From Methylobacterium sp. GXS13 (GTDB taxonomy: Bacteria > Pseudomonadota > Alphaproteobacteria > Rhizobiales > Beijerinckiaceae), in contig NZ_LKKO01000001.1 of assembly GCF_001455965.1 (NCBI RefSeq), forward strand, positions 124,001 through 188,000: 64,000 nucleotides of DNA. Reading direction: 5' to 3'. This document shows, piece by piece, positions 1 through 8,019 of this stretch. How positions within the stretch are numbered: the stretch's first letter is position 1; every line of letters starts with the position of its first letter. The notes below the pieces were generated by a model. The model was not told the origin of the DNA, searched no databases, and was given only the letters and a program-made list of their open reading frames with translations. A program made the translations under genes and the position numbers.

Positions 1-780
1 GCACGCGCGACACCCGCCAAGGCGGCGGTGCCCCAGGTCTCCGGCATGAACACGATGCAAGCCGATCTCGGCACCGTGCCGCCAGCCCTCGTCAAGGTGA
101 AGCAGGCGGCTCTGGACGGCGACGGCGCGGCGATCTGGGATCTCGCAACGCGCGAGGCGGATGGCCGTGGCATGCCGCGGGACCTCGCTGTGGCGGCGAA
201 GCTGTTCGAGAAATTGGCGGTCGCCGGCTATGCGCCGGCGCAGTACAAGCTCGCCGGCCATTACGAGAAGGGCTCCGGGCTGGTCCGCGACCTCGACAAG
301 GCGAAGCTCTGGTACGGCCGCGCGGCCGAGCAGGGTCACGCCCGCTCGATGCACAATCTGGCGGTGCTGTACGCCGAGAACCCCGCCGCCAACGGCAAGC
401 CCGACTTCGCGTCGGCCGCCTCGTGGTTCCGGCAAGGGGCCGAGTTCGGCGTCCGTGACAGCCAGTACAACCTGGCGGTGCTCTACGCCCGGGGCCTCGG
501 CCTGACGCAGGATCTGGTGCAGTCCTATGCCTGGTTCTCGGCTGCTGCCGCGCAGGGCGACGACGACGCGGCCAAGAAGCGCGACGACGTGGCGAACAAG
601 CTGAACCCAGCGGACCTCACCAGCGCCAAAAGCCTCGCCGCCACCTTTAAGCCGCGCAAGATCGACGCGGCGGTCAACGAGCCGCCCGCCCCGAAGGAGG
701 GTATCACGGCGCCGATGTCGCTGCTCGGGGCGCCGACGCCGAACTCGACCACCTTCACGCCGCCGCCGCGCAAGTCGTAG
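1..780 (+). CDS. Sel1-repeat protein, C-terminal part (5' end outside window)
   Basis: The reading frame is open to the left edge, so this is only the C-terminal ~259 residues of a longer protein. It holds at least three Sel1-like (SLR/TPR-type) repeats, recognisable by the recurring pattern of A-x-x-W-x-x-x-A-A-x-x-G with Y-x-L-A and G-x-G-x-x-x-D elements (AKLWYGRAAEQGH, ASWFRQGAEFGV, SYAWFSAAAAQGD). The last ~60 residues are proline-rich and probably disordered. Sel1 repeats are protein-protein scaffolds; in alphaproteobacteria they often end large polarity or cell-envelope proteins of the PodJ kind, but that link is inference because the N-terminus is missing. The codon at 28 is an internal GTG and not a convincing start. 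Confidence 0.8.
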   Translation, partial: ARATPAKAAVPQVSGMNTMQADLGTVPPALVKVKQAALDGDGAAIWDLATREADGRGMPRDLAVAAKLFEKLAVAGYAPAQYKLAGHYEKGSGLVRDLDKAKLWYGRAAEQGHARSMHNLAVLYAENPAANGKPDFASAASWFRQGAEFGVRDSQYNLAVLYARGLGLTQDLVQSYAWFSAAAAQGDDDAAKKRDDVANKLNPADLTSAKSLAATFKPRKIDAAVNEPPAPKEGITAPMSLLGAPTPNSTTFTPPPRKS

Positions 781-968
781 CGGTCGGAGCCTGCGACGCC
801 CGACGCATCACCCGCCGATCCGGCCCCGGTTGATCCGGGTGATGCTCTCTTTTGCCGCCCTGATCCCAGCTTGACCGCTCCGCCGCGATGCGGGAACGCT
901 TTGTCCGGGCGGCACCCGCCCCCGTGAAAGAAGCGTAGCCGTTGCCTGTTCGGCGGCTCGGAGGATGG

Positions 969-1406
969 ATGGCGCACCGGAACCCCGTCCCGATCAGTGC
1001 GCTCGTGCTCGGCGTGGCCGGCCTCATCCCGTTTTTGGGTTTCGCGGCGCTGGCGGTTTCGGGCACCGATGGCGGCCTCAGCAGCATCGGCCTGTCGCCG
1101 CGGACGATCCTGTCGGCTTACGGGGCGGTGATCGCGTCGTTCCTTGGCGGCATCCGCTGGGGCGCGGCCGCAGCCCGCAATTCCGGCAATGGCGATTACG
1201 TCATCGCGATCGTGCCGTCCCTGGTGGCCTGGGCGGCGATGGCCGCGCCGGCGCCCTGGGACCTGCGCGTCCTTGGTGCCCTCGTACTGGCCTGGGGTCT
1301 GATCGACCAGGACCTTCCACGCCGCGGCCTCGTACCTCTCTGGCTCGGCCGCCTGCGGCTCGTGCTCTCCGGCGTCGCTGGCGCTGCCCTGCTGGTTGCA
1401 GCGTAA
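969..1406 (+). CDS. DUF3429 family membrane protein
   Basis: Small integral membrane protein of 145 residues with four to five hydrophobic segments, including a first helix at about residues 8-30, a G-G-I-R-W-G motif in the middle and a final helix at the C-terminus. This layout, with the conserved Y-G-A-V-I-A-S-F-L-G-G-I-R-W core, matches the DUF3429 family of unknown function in the inner membrane. The start at 969 is chosen because a GGAGG ribosome-binding site lies 4 bases upstream; an in-frame TTG at 942 is weaker. No function is known. A weak hairpin follows the stop. Confidence 0.72.
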   Translation: MAHRNPVPISALVLGVAGLIPFLGFAALAVSGTDGGLSSIGLSPRTILSAYGAVIASFLGGIRWGAAAARNSGNGDYVIAIVPSLVAWAAMAAPAPWDLRVLGALVLAWGLIDQDLPRRGLVPLWLGRLRLVLSGVAGAALLVAA

Positions 1407-1451
1407 AAGCCGTTCACAAAACGCTTTCTGCGCTGTCTCGGGCATAAGAGG

Positions 1452-1475
1452 ACGCCCGGTAATCGGGCGTTTCGT
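1452..1475 (+). terminator. weak hairpin after the DUF3429 gene
   Basis: A 7-bp perfect stem (ACGCCCG / CGGGCGT, arms 1452-1458 and 1464-1470) with a GTAAT loop is followed by only a short T-containing tail. It sits 45 bases after the DUF3429 stop and could terminate that transcript weakly. Confidence 0.45.
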
Positions 1476-1569
1476 GAGGTGCTGTAAGCCCCGGCTTATT
1501 CATTTTTCACTGACGCGCCGCTGACTGCGCCCGCCGAAGACAACGACCAACCGCTGGGCGGTGGAGCAA

Positions 1570-1800
1570 TCAACTGTCTGCAGCCATCTCGCGGAGCAGC
1601 TTCAACACCGCGCCGCGGCGGGTCGGTGACTTGATCGCCCGGAACAGGGCCGCAGCCTCGTCGCATTGTGCCTCGCTTGGCCCGGACGGATCGACCATCG
1701 CGGACTCGACGCGGAAGAAATAGGACGGCGACACGTCCAGCGTCTCGGCGATGCGCTCGAGCAGATAGCGCGTGGTCGGTGGCGTCTCATCGTCGATCAT
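1570..1800 (-). CDS. small XRE-like regulator fragment or stand-alone small protein
   Basis: Encodes 76 residues. Near the N-terminus the stretch LLERIAETLDVSPSYFF resembles the tail of an XRE/Cro-type helix-turn-helix domain as found in short alphaproteobacterial regulators; the C-terminal half (FRAIKSPTRRGAVLKLLREMA) resembles the helix that follows it in those proteins. A full HTH domain is not present, because the helices that should precede it are absent, so this may be a truncated regulator or a small dimerisation-only protein. The gene is divergent from the LuxR gene, with 166 bases between the two starts, which suggests but does not prove a regulatory link. The ribosome-binding site is weak. 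Confidence 0.5.
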   Translation of the reverse strand: MIDDETPPTTRYLLERIAETLDVSPSYFFRVESAMVDPSGPSEAQCDEAAALFRAIKSPTRRGAVLKLLREMAADS

Positions 1801-1966
1801 TGGCTCGAAGCTCGCACGCGATCCGCGTCACATATCGAAGCCGAAGCGAGTTCGGCCTCGCAGAAGAGATTTCGCGGCCAACCTATCGCCGAAGCGCGGC
1901 AGATGCCATCCTCAGGTTGTGGTGGCCTGCGATTTGTCGCGCTACGTGCAAAATTTCGGGGCGAGC

Positions 1967-2695
1967 ATGCCGCAATCGAAACATTTCGACAGGACATTCA
2001 ATATCTTACGCGATCTCGATCGCGCCGCGACGCCCGACGAGATCGCCCGTCTGCTGGTCGGTGCGTTCGGACGCTATGGAATTTTATACGTCATGGCCGG
2101 CATCGTGCCGGAGCCGAATCTGCCAGCTCGCCGTCACGCCGGTTACGTTCTCGCCAGTACCATGCCGGAGGAATGGGCCCGCCGTTACGTTGCCCGCGGC
2201 TACGCCCTTCACGACCCAACGGTTCGCCGGCTTTGCACCAGCGCCACGCCGTTCGATTGGAGCGCCGTGCAGCCCGACACGGCAACAGCCGGCCGCGTCA
2301 TGAACGAGGCCACCGAGTTCGGCATCCGGGCCGGCGTTACGATTCCGTTCGTGACCCTCGATGGCGAACCCGGCGGCATCAGCTTCTCTGGGGAGGCGAT
2401 CGAGATTGAGGCGGCAGACCGAATCGCCGTCAATTTGGTGGCGACTTATGCCGTGGGCCAATTGCTGCTGATGAACAGCCGGCCTGTGCCCGGTGAACCA
2501 GTGCGTCTGTCACCCCGGGAGCGCGAGACTCTCCAATGGGCCGCCGAGGGCAAAACCGACGCGGAGATCGGTGTGGTGATGGGCATCACGGCGTCAGGGG
2601 TCGACTACCATCTGCGCTCGGCACGCACGAAGCTCGACACGGTCAACAAAGCGCACACCGTGGCGCAGGCTCTGCGGGCCGGCCTGATAACCTAG
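1967..2695 (+). CDS. LuxR-family quorum-sensing transcriptional regulator
   Basis: A 242-residue LuxR-type regulator, the usual length for the family. The N-terminal half carries the acyl-homoserine-lactone-binding signature: W and Y in EEWARRYVARGYALHDPTV, the D-P pair, and a later W in PFDW. The C-terminal ~65 residues are a GerE-type helix-turn-helix beginning LSPRERETLQWAAEGKTDAEI. It should bind an acyl-homoserine lactone and act on promoters with lux boxes. The start at ATG 1967 fits the family length; the frame continues upstream but with residues that do not look like LuxR. It lies directly upstream of the LuxI gene, with a lux-box-like palindrome in between. Confidence 0.92.
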   Translation: MPQSKHFDRTFNILRDLDRAATPDEIARLLVGAFGRYGILYVMAGIVPEPNLPARRHAGYVLASTMPEEWARRYVARGYALHDPTVRRLCTSATPFDWSAVQPDTATAGRVMNEATEFGIRAGVTIPFVTLDGEPGGISFSGEAIEIEAADRIAVNLVATYAVGQLLLMNSRPVPGEPVRLSPRERETLQWAAEGKTDAEIGVVMGITASGVDYHLRSARTKLDTVNKAHTVAQALRAGLIT

Positions 2696-2738
2696 GGGTA
2701 GCGTCAAAACTCACGGTCGCAATTGTCGTCGGTCTTAC

Positions 2739-2760
2739 ACGCAACCCTACGGTTTTGCGT
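2739..2760 (+). promoter_or_regulatory. lux-box-like palindrome upstream of the LuxI gene
   Basis: Inverted repeat ACGCAA-N10-TTGCGT (arms 2739-2744 and 2755-2760), 22 bases overall and 58 bases before the LuxI start. Size, dyad symmetry and position fit a LuxR-family operator giving positive feedback on the synthase gene. The sequence shows the palindrome; binding by the adjacent LuxR is inferred. Confidence 0.72.
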
Positions 2761-2818
2761 AGTACACACTCGACCGGCGACGCGGGACACTCACGGCATA
2801 GAGACGTGAGGTTGTTCC

Positions 2819-3442
2819 ATGATTCATGTGGTTACCCCAGCCAACGCATCGCAATATAGCGATGCGATGGAACAGGTTTGGCGCCTGCGGCACGAGATCT
2901 TCGTTGAGGAGAAAGGCTGGACGGACTTGGCCCGGCCGGACGGACGGGAAATTGATCAGTTCGATACGCCGCAGGCGGTGCATTTCCTCGCCATGGAGGG
3001 CGAGAAGGTCATCGGCTACAGCCGACTCCTGCCGACCACCCGCCCGCACCTCCTATCCGACGTGTATCCGCAACTCTGCGAGGGCGAGCGACCGGCCGGG
3101 CCGCACCTTTGGGAATGGACCCGCCAGGGTGTGGCCCGCTCGCACCGCGCCCGGGGCCGGGTGGTCAATCCGGTCTCGATCGCGCTGCTCACCGGCATCG
3201 TGGAGTGGGGCATGGCGCACGGCCTCACTGGCCTGCTCCTGCAGATGCCGACCCTCTACATGATCCACGTCATCCAGTTGCATTTCCGTGCCCAGCCCCT
3301 GGGCCTGCCCGTTTTGATCGGTGGCGAGGAAATCATGGCCGCCACTGCCGCCTTCGACGAGCGCACGCTGGCACGCCTTCGCACGGTGCACGGCGATAGC
3401 CGTTCCGTTCTGGTCTCCGAGCCGGCCTACCTGGCAGCCTGA
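2819..3442 (+). CDS. acyl-homoserine-lactone synthase (LuxI family)
   Basis: Makes an N-acyl-homoserine lactone from S-adenosylmethionine and an acyl donor (acyl-ACP, or acyl-CoA in some alphaproteobacteria). The 207-residue protein carries the invariant LuxI residues in the expected order: R24 and F28 in RLRHEIF, W34, D46 and D49, R69 in GYSRLLP, and E99/R102 in LWEWTRQ. ATG 2819 follows a GTGAGG-type ribosome-binding site. It lies behind a lux-box-like palindrome and a LuxR gene, a standard autoinduction layout. The acyl chain made cannot be told from sequence alone. The stop codon overlaps a downstream in-frame ATG of a small gene (ATGA). Confidence 0.95.
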   Translation: MIHVVTPANASQYSDAMEQVWRLRHEIFVEEKGWTDLARPDGREIDQFDTPQAVHFLAMEGEKVIGYSRLLPTTRPHLLSDVYPQLCEGERPAGPHLWEWTRQGVARSHRARGRVVNPVSIALLTGIVEWGMAHGLTGLLLQMPTLYMIHVIQLHFRAQPLGLPVLIGGEEIMAATAAFDERTLARLRTVHGDSRSVLVSEPAYLAA

Positions 3443-3456
3443 TGAGAAGTTCTGAC

Positions 3457-3624
3457 ATGACCGATGCCCCGCTCGACACCCTCGCGGTGCAGTGCCTCAC
3501 GGTGCGCGATCTCATCGATTCGGTCGGAGACCCGCTGATGCGGGCTGCGATCGACCTGCTGCTGATCGAGGTTGGCCGAGCACTGGCAGAGAGTTGCGCG
3601 CCGGATTTCCAGGCCGAAGCCTGA
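3457..3624 (+). CDS. small protein co-encoded with LuxI, function unknown
   Basis: Encodes about 55 residues, helical and leucine-rich (VRDLIDSVGDPLMRAAIDLLLIEVGRAL), acidic overall and without signal or membrane segment. The ATG at 3457 has a GAGAAG ribosome-binding site 7 bases upstream; an earlier in-frame ATG at 3442 overlaps the LuxI stop as ATGA and would add five residues. The overlap implies co-transcription and perhaps translational coupling with the synthase. Small proteins beside luxI genes can be LuxR anti-activators or modulators, but I see no motif that proves this. I do not recognise the family. Confidence 0.6.
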   Translation: MTDAPLDTLAVQCLTVRDLIDSVGDPLMRAAIDLLLIEVGRALAESCAPDFQAEA

Positions 3625-3798
3625 TCGGACGGGGCCGTGGCACATCCCGCCGCGGCCCCTGCTTGAAAACTCCCCTCAAGAGCGCAGCTGGAGCTTGACC
3701 GTTCGCGAAACCGGCGCGAGTTGGATGCTGGGCCGATCAGCTATGATGGGCCCGAGTCTGGTGATTGAGATCGGGATGCTGTTCCCATGCTGCGACAC

Positions 3799-3831
3799 CC
3801 GGCGGGCCCCTAGCAGAGGGGCTCTCGCCGG
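3799..3831. terminator. strong hairpin between the LuxI operon and the EamA gene
   Basis: Nested inverted repeat: outer arms CCGGCG (3799-3804) and CGCCGG (3826-3831), inner arms GCCCCT (3806-3811) and AGGGGC (3817-3822), loop AGCAG. There is no T-run on the plus strand, so it may be a processing or factor-assisted terminator rather than a classic intrinsic one. The gene-free gap 3625-3910 holds nothing else I can identify. Confidence 0.45.
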
Positions 3832-3910
3832 CAACACAACCGCTCCCCGGAAGTGATTGTGATCGCCGACATGCCAGCAACTGATTGCACGGGCGGCCGA
3901 GCGGCAGGCG

Positions 3911-4882
3911 ATGTCTGACGCGTCACTCGGCGGAGAAGCCGATCGTCGCCGGGCAAATTCGAGCCGAATTGTCGCTTTCCTTCTCATGGCATTCATCTGG
4001 GGCGCCGGCTGGCTGCCGACGAAGCTCGCCATGGAGGTCTTGCCGCCGATCTTCTTCGCCTGCCTACGTTTCACGATGGCGGCTTTGGGGTTTCTTGTTT
4101 TTGCCCGGCTCCGGGGTTTTTCCTTGCGGGTCGAGCGACCGGGGCGCGTCCTTGCGGCTTCCCTGCTGATCACCACCGCCTGCTACGCTCTGGTGTTCTG
4201 GGGGCTGGCGCAGGCTCCAAGCGGCCTCGCTGCAGTGGTCAATCTCGGGCTTATGCCGATTTTCTTGATCGGCATCGGGGCAGCCTACGGGCAGGAGCCG
4301 ATCACGCCGCTCCGGGTCGCCGCGATCATCTTCGGCCTCGCCGGCTTGGCGTTGCTGTTCTCCGGTCGCTTCGGCGCGAGCGGGGAGGGCGCGAAGGCTG
4401 TCTTCGGCCTCGCTGCGGTGGCGCTCGGCACGCTCGCCTATGCCTGGGGCACGGTGATCAGCCGGCCGATCGTTCGCGCAACACCGCCGGTCGTGCTGGC
4501 GTTCTGGCAATCCTGTCTCGGCACGCTGGGCCTGATCCCGATCTCACTGGCGGTGGAGGGCTGGGATCCAGGGCGCTTCGCCGCGCTCAGTGATCCGCGC
4601 GTCCTGCGGGGACTCGCCGTGATGGTCGGTGGCGGATCGCTGATTGCTTTGCCGATCTTCCTGATGCTGCTGCGCGACTGGGGCGCGTTCCGGGCCGGGC
4701 TCTATGCCTTCGTCAGCCCTGTCATTGCCGTCCTCATCGGCTACGCCTTCGCTGCGGAGCGCATCGATATGGCCGAGGCGGTCGGGATGGCGGTGACGTT
4801 GGCAGCGACCGCCCTGGCACTCGGCAAGCCCGGTCGGACCGCGACATGGGAACGGTGGGCGCCCCGGGGCACCCGCCGCTGA
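3911..4882 (+). CDS. EamA/DMT-family transporter
   Basis: A 323-residue inner-membrane protein with about ten hydrophobic segments in two repeated halves, typical of the drug/metabolite transporter superfamily. The first helix contains the family hallmark FIWGAGWLPTKLA, and the second EamA repeat starts near residue 165 (AVALGTLAYAWGTVISRP). Members export amino acids, metabolites or drugs; the substrate cannot be deduced here. It is monocistronic, convergent with icd, and follows the quorum-sensing genes only after a hairpin. Confidence 0.85.
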   Translation: MSDASLGGEADRRRANSSRIVAFLLMAFIWGAGWLPTKLAMEVLPPIFFACLRFTMAALGFLVFARLRGFSLRVERPGRVLAASLLITTACYALVFWGLAQAPSGLAAVVNLGLMPIFLIGIGAAYGQEPITPLRVAAIIFGLAGLALLFSGRFGASGEGAKAVFGLAAVALGTLAYAWGTVISRPIVRATPPVVLAFWQSCLGTLGLIPISLAVEGWDPGRFAALSDPRVLRGLAVMVGGGSLIALPIFLMLLRDWGAFRAGLYAFVSPVIAVLIGYAFAAERIDMAEAVGMAVTLAATALALGKPGRTATWERWAPRGTRR

Positions 4883-4904
4883 AACTTCGGCCGAAAGCGC
4901 CGTC

Positions 4905-6119
4905 TCAGACGCCCATCGCGGTTTTCAGGTTCTGATCGACCTTGTCGAGGAAGCCCGTGGTCGAGAGCCACTTCTGATCGGGGCCAACCAGCAGCGCGAG
5001 GTCCTTGGTCATGTGCCCGGCCTCGACGGTGTCGACGCAGACCTTCTCCAGCGTCGCCGAGAACTTGGCCAAATCGTCGTTGCCGTCGAGCTTGGCCCGA
5101 TGCGACAGACCGCGGGTCCAGGCGAAGATCGAGGCGATCGAGTTGGTCGAGGTCTCGCGGCCCTTTTGGTGCTCGCGGAAGTGGCGGGTGACGGTCCCGT
5201 GAGCGGCCTCGGCCTCGACCGTCTGGCCGTCCGGGGTCATCAGCACCGAGGTCATCAGGCCGAGCGAGCCGAAGCCCTGCGCGGCGGTGTCCGACTGCAC
5301 GTCGCCGTCGTAGTTCTTGCAGGCCCAGACGTAGCCGCCCGACCACTTCAGGCAGGAGGCGACCATGTCGTCGATCAGGCGGTGCTCGTAGGTGATCCCG
5401 AGCGGCTTGAACTTCGCCTCGAACTCCTCCTCGTAGACCTTCTGGAACAGGTCCTTGAACCGGCCGTCATAGGCCTTGAGGATGGTGTTCTTGGTGGACA
5501 GGTAGACCGGATACTTGCGGGCCAAGCCATAGTTCAGCGACGCACGGGCGAAGTCGATGATGGACTGGTCGAGGTTGTACATCGACATCGCGACGCCGGC
5601 GTCCGGGAATTTGAACACCTCCTTCTCGATGACGGTGCCGTCGTCACCCTCGAACTTGATCGTCAGGCGCCCCTTGCCGGGCACCTTGAAGTCGGTGGCG
5701 CGGTACTGGTCGCCGTAGGCGTGGCGGCCGATCACGAACGGCTGGGTCCAGCCGGGCACGAGGCGCGGCACGTTCTTGCAGATGATCGGTTCGCGGAAGA
5801 TCACGCCGCCCAGGATGTTGCGGATCGTGCCGTTGGGCGACCGCCACATCTCCTTGAGGCCGAATTCCTGCACCCGCTGCTCGTCGGGCGTGATGGTGGC
5901 GCACTTCACGCCGACGCCGTGGCGCTTGATCGCCTCGGCGGCGTCGACCGTGACCTTGTCAGCCGTCGCGTCGCGGTGCTCGACGCCGAGGTCGTAATAC
6001 TCGAGGTCGACGTCGAGATAGGGATGAATGAGCTTGTTCTTGATCTCGGCCCAGATGATCCGGGTCATTTCGTCGCCGTCGAGTTCAACGACGGGGTTCG
6101 CTACCTTGATCTTCGCCAT
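4905..6119 (-). CDS. icd: isocitrate dehydrogenase (NADP+)
   Basis: Oxidatively decarboxylates isocitrate to 2-oxoglutarate with NADP+ in the TCA cycle, in the cytoplasm. The 404-residue product is of the eukaryote-like homodimeric class usual in alphaproteobacteria: it starts [20 protein letters not shown] and contains the substrate-binding motif [12 protein letters not shown] near residue 95 and the C-terminal motif [12 protein letters not shown] 6119 is chosen because it gives the family N-terminus; an upstream in-frame start would add 14 unrelated residues. The gene is monocistronic and divergent from the TrmJ-type methyltransferase gene. Confidence 0.96.
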   Translation of the reverse strand: MAKIKVANPVVELDGDEMTRIIWAEIKNKLIHPYLDVDLEYYDLGVEHRDATADKVTVDAAEAIKRHGVGVKCATITPDEQRVQEFGLKEMWRSPNGTIRNILGGVIFREPIICKNVPRLVPGWTQPFVIGRHAYGDQYRATDFKVPGKGRLTIKFEGDDGTVIEKEVFKFPDAGVAMSMYNLDQSIIDFARASLNYGLARKYPVYLSTKNTILKAYDGRFKDLFQKVYEEEFEAKFKPLGITYEHRLIDDMVASCLKWSGGYVWACKNYDGDVQSDTAAQGFGSLGLMTSVLMTPDGQTVEAEAAHGTVTRHFREHQKGRETSTNSIASIFAWTRGLSHRAKLDGNDDLAKFSATLEKVCVDTVEAGHMTKDLALLVGPDQKWLSTTGFLDKVDQNLKTAMGV

Positions 6120-6316
6120 GGACCGATGCCTTCTCGCGTTGTCCCCGCGCACGGCATGCAAGGGCCGTGCGGTCGCCCGCCCGGATATCGACCGGGTCCG
6201 TATCGCCCCGGCGACATAGCGCGGCCCTTCCGGCAGCGGAAGGCGCGGGCTGTCATCCGGCCGGCTTCGTCACCCGGCCCTCGACGGGCGGCCGCCGCCT
6301 GTGCCAGAGGGCCGGC

Positions 6317-7090
6317 ATGACGACCCGAGACCCGCAAGACGAGCCGCCGCCGAAGATCACCGAGCTGCCGCCGGGGATCGCCCCGGTGGTGATCCTGGTG
6401 GAGCCCCAGCTCGCCGAGAATATCGGCATGACGGCTCGGGCCATGGCGAATTTCGGCCTGTCGGAAATGCGCCTCGTCAACCCGAAGAATGGGTGGCCGA
6501 AGAAGGGCGTGCGGGAGGCGGCCTCGGGCGCCACCCATGTCCTCGACCGGGCCACGATCTTCGGCAGCGTCGCCGAGGCGATCGGCGATTTGCACTACGT
6601 GCTCGCTACCACCGCGCGCGAGCGCGGGCAGATGAAGCGCGTCTTCGCCCCTGAGGCCGCCATGGGCGAAATGGTCGCCCGGGAGGGGCAGCGCATCGCG
6701 GTGATGTTCGGCCGCGAGCGTGTCGGGCTGACCAATGATGAGGTGTCGCTCGCCGATGCGATCATCACCTTCCCGGTCTCGCCGGATTTCCCGTCGCTGA
6801 ACCTTGCGCAGGCGGTGCTGCTGGTGGGCTATGCGTGGCGCCAGGCCAGCGGGCGGGCGGTGCTGCCGTTCTCGGGGGAGTTGCTGTCGCCGCCGGCCAC
6901 CCGCGAGGCGCTGGTGGCGCTGTTCGGCAGCCTGGAGACGGCTCTGGACGGCGCCGGCTTCTACCCGCCCGAGAAGCGGGAGATCATCGCCCGCAATATG
7001 CGCGACATGCTCCACCGCATGAGCCTGACCGAGCAGGATGTCCGCACCTTTCGTGGTGCATTGCGGGCCCTGACGCGCAAGGGGACCTGA
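6317..7090 (+). CDS. TrmJ/TrmH-family RNA methyltransferase
   Basis: A 257-residue SpoU/SPOUT-class methyltransferase. The early motif VEPQLAENIGMTARAMANFG and the later VMFGRERVGLTNDE and PSLNLAQAVLL form the SAM-binding trefoil knot typical of TrmJ (2'-O-methylation of tRNA position 32). The ATG at 6317 gives the family N-terminus. Methylation of position 32 is the likely role, but other TrmH-family targets cannot be excluded from sequence. It lies divergent from icd and convergent with a 60-residue gene. Confidence 0.85.
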   Translation: MTTRDPQDEPPPKITELPPGIAPVVILVEPQLAENIGMTARAMANFGLSEMRLVNPKNGWPKKGVREAASGATHVLDRATIFGSVAEAIGDLHYVLATTARERGQMKRVFAPEAAMGEMVAREGQRIAVMFGRERVGLTNDEVSLADAIITFPVSPDFPSLNLAQAVLLVGYAWRQASGRAVLPFSGELLSPPATREALVALFGSLETALDGAGFYPPEKREIIARNMRDMLHRMSLTEQDVRTFRGALRALTRKGT

Positions 7091-7273
7091 TCAGTCGGCC
7101 GCTTGCATATCCGGTGGCTTGCCGCCGCCGAAGCAGCGTCCCACCGCCTCCCAGAATGCCGCCTGTTCCTCGGGCGTGCATTGCGCCACCCGCGCCTCGA
7201 CCAGCGCCCGGCCGGCCATCGCATCCGCATCGGCGGCGACTTCGGCTTCGGTCGGGTTTATCGCCTCGTTCAT
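7091..7273 (-). CDS. small acidic protein of unknown function
   Basis: Encodes 60 residues, rich in Ala and Glu with two cysteines (VAQCTPEEQAAFWEAVGRCFGGG). A GGAGG ribosome-binding site sits 6 bases before ATG 7273, which supports a real gene. It has no signal or membrane segment. The stop is adjacent to the end of the TrmJ-type gene, and the start faces ccmA. I do not recognise the family. Confidence 0.55.
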   Translation of the reverse strand: MNEAINPTEAEVAADADAMAGRALVEARVAQCTPEEQAAFWEAVGRCFGGGKPPDMQAAD

Positions 7274-7383
7274 CGGAGCCTCCATACTCCCAGAAAAAGG
7301 CCGAGCGTAGCAGCACGGTTCCGTTGCCGGCCGCAATCAGGCATGGAAGCGCCGCGCGTCGGCGGAAGAGGGCGGGGTATCGG

Positions 7384-8019
7384 GTGCGGCTCAGCGTGGA
7401 CAATCTCGCCTGCCGCCGCTCCGGGCGCCGCATTTTTTCCGGTCTGGCCTTTGCCCTCGGGCCCGGGGATGCCCTGGCGGTGACCGGGCGGAACGGCGCC
7501 GGGAAATCGAGTCTTCTCGCGATCCTGTCGGGCCGCCTGCGGCCCGATGCCGGGCGTATCGACGTGGACGAGGTGGGCGAGGCCAGCCTGCCGGAATGCC
7601 TCCACGCGGTCGGCCATCGCGACGGGCTGAAAAGCTCGTTGACTGCCGGAGAGAACCTGCTGTTCGCCCAAAAACTCCTCGGCGCGCCCCGCCTCTCCCC
7701 CCGGGATGCGCTGGAGCAACTCAGCCTCGGCCATGCCCACGACCTGCCGGTGGGCTACCTGTCGGCCGGCCAGCGGCGGCGCGTGGCCCTGGCGCGGCTG
7801 CTGGTCTGCGAACGCCCGCTCTGGCTCCTCGACGAGCCGACGGCGGCCCTGGACACAGCCTCGCAGACGTTGCTGGCCGGCCTGATGGCGGCGCATCGGG
7901 CCGGTGGCGGTCTCGTGATCGCCGCGACCCACCAGGCTCTGGGTCTCGATGGGGCGGCAGAGCTGCGCATCGAAGCGTCAGCCGCTCCGGAGCCCGAGCC
8001 GATGGAGGATTGGGCGTGA
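7384..8019 (+). CDS. ccmA: haem exporter ATP-binding subunit CcmA
   Basis: ATPase of the CcmABC(D) complex that drives release of haem-loaded CcmE during cytochrome c maturation (system I), on the cytoplasmic face of the inner membrane. The 211-residue ABC domain has Walker A (GRNGAGKSS), signature (LSAGQRRRVALARL), Walker B (LWLLDEP) and the switch His (AATHQ). The GTG start at 7384 is placed by the GGAAGAGGGCGGGG ribosome-binding region and by the family N-terminus. Its TGA overlaps the GTG of ccmB, so the two are translationally coupled. Confidence 0.93.
   Translation: MRLSVDNLACRRSGRRIFSGLAFALGPGDALAVTGRNGAGKSSLLAILSGRLRPDAGRIDVDEVGEASLPECLHAVGHRDGLKSSLTAGENLLFAQKLLGAPRLSPRDALEQLSLGHAHDLPVGYLSAGQRRRVALARLLVCERPLWLLDEPTAALDTASQTLLAGLMAAHRAGGGLVIAATHQALGLDGAAELRIEASAAPEPEPMEDWA

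Noticed and set aside
5013..6320. A 435-codon plus-strand frame opposite icd
   Set aside because: Same antisense artefact; composition is low in normal residues and the start has no ribosome-binding site. icd on the minus strand is certain.
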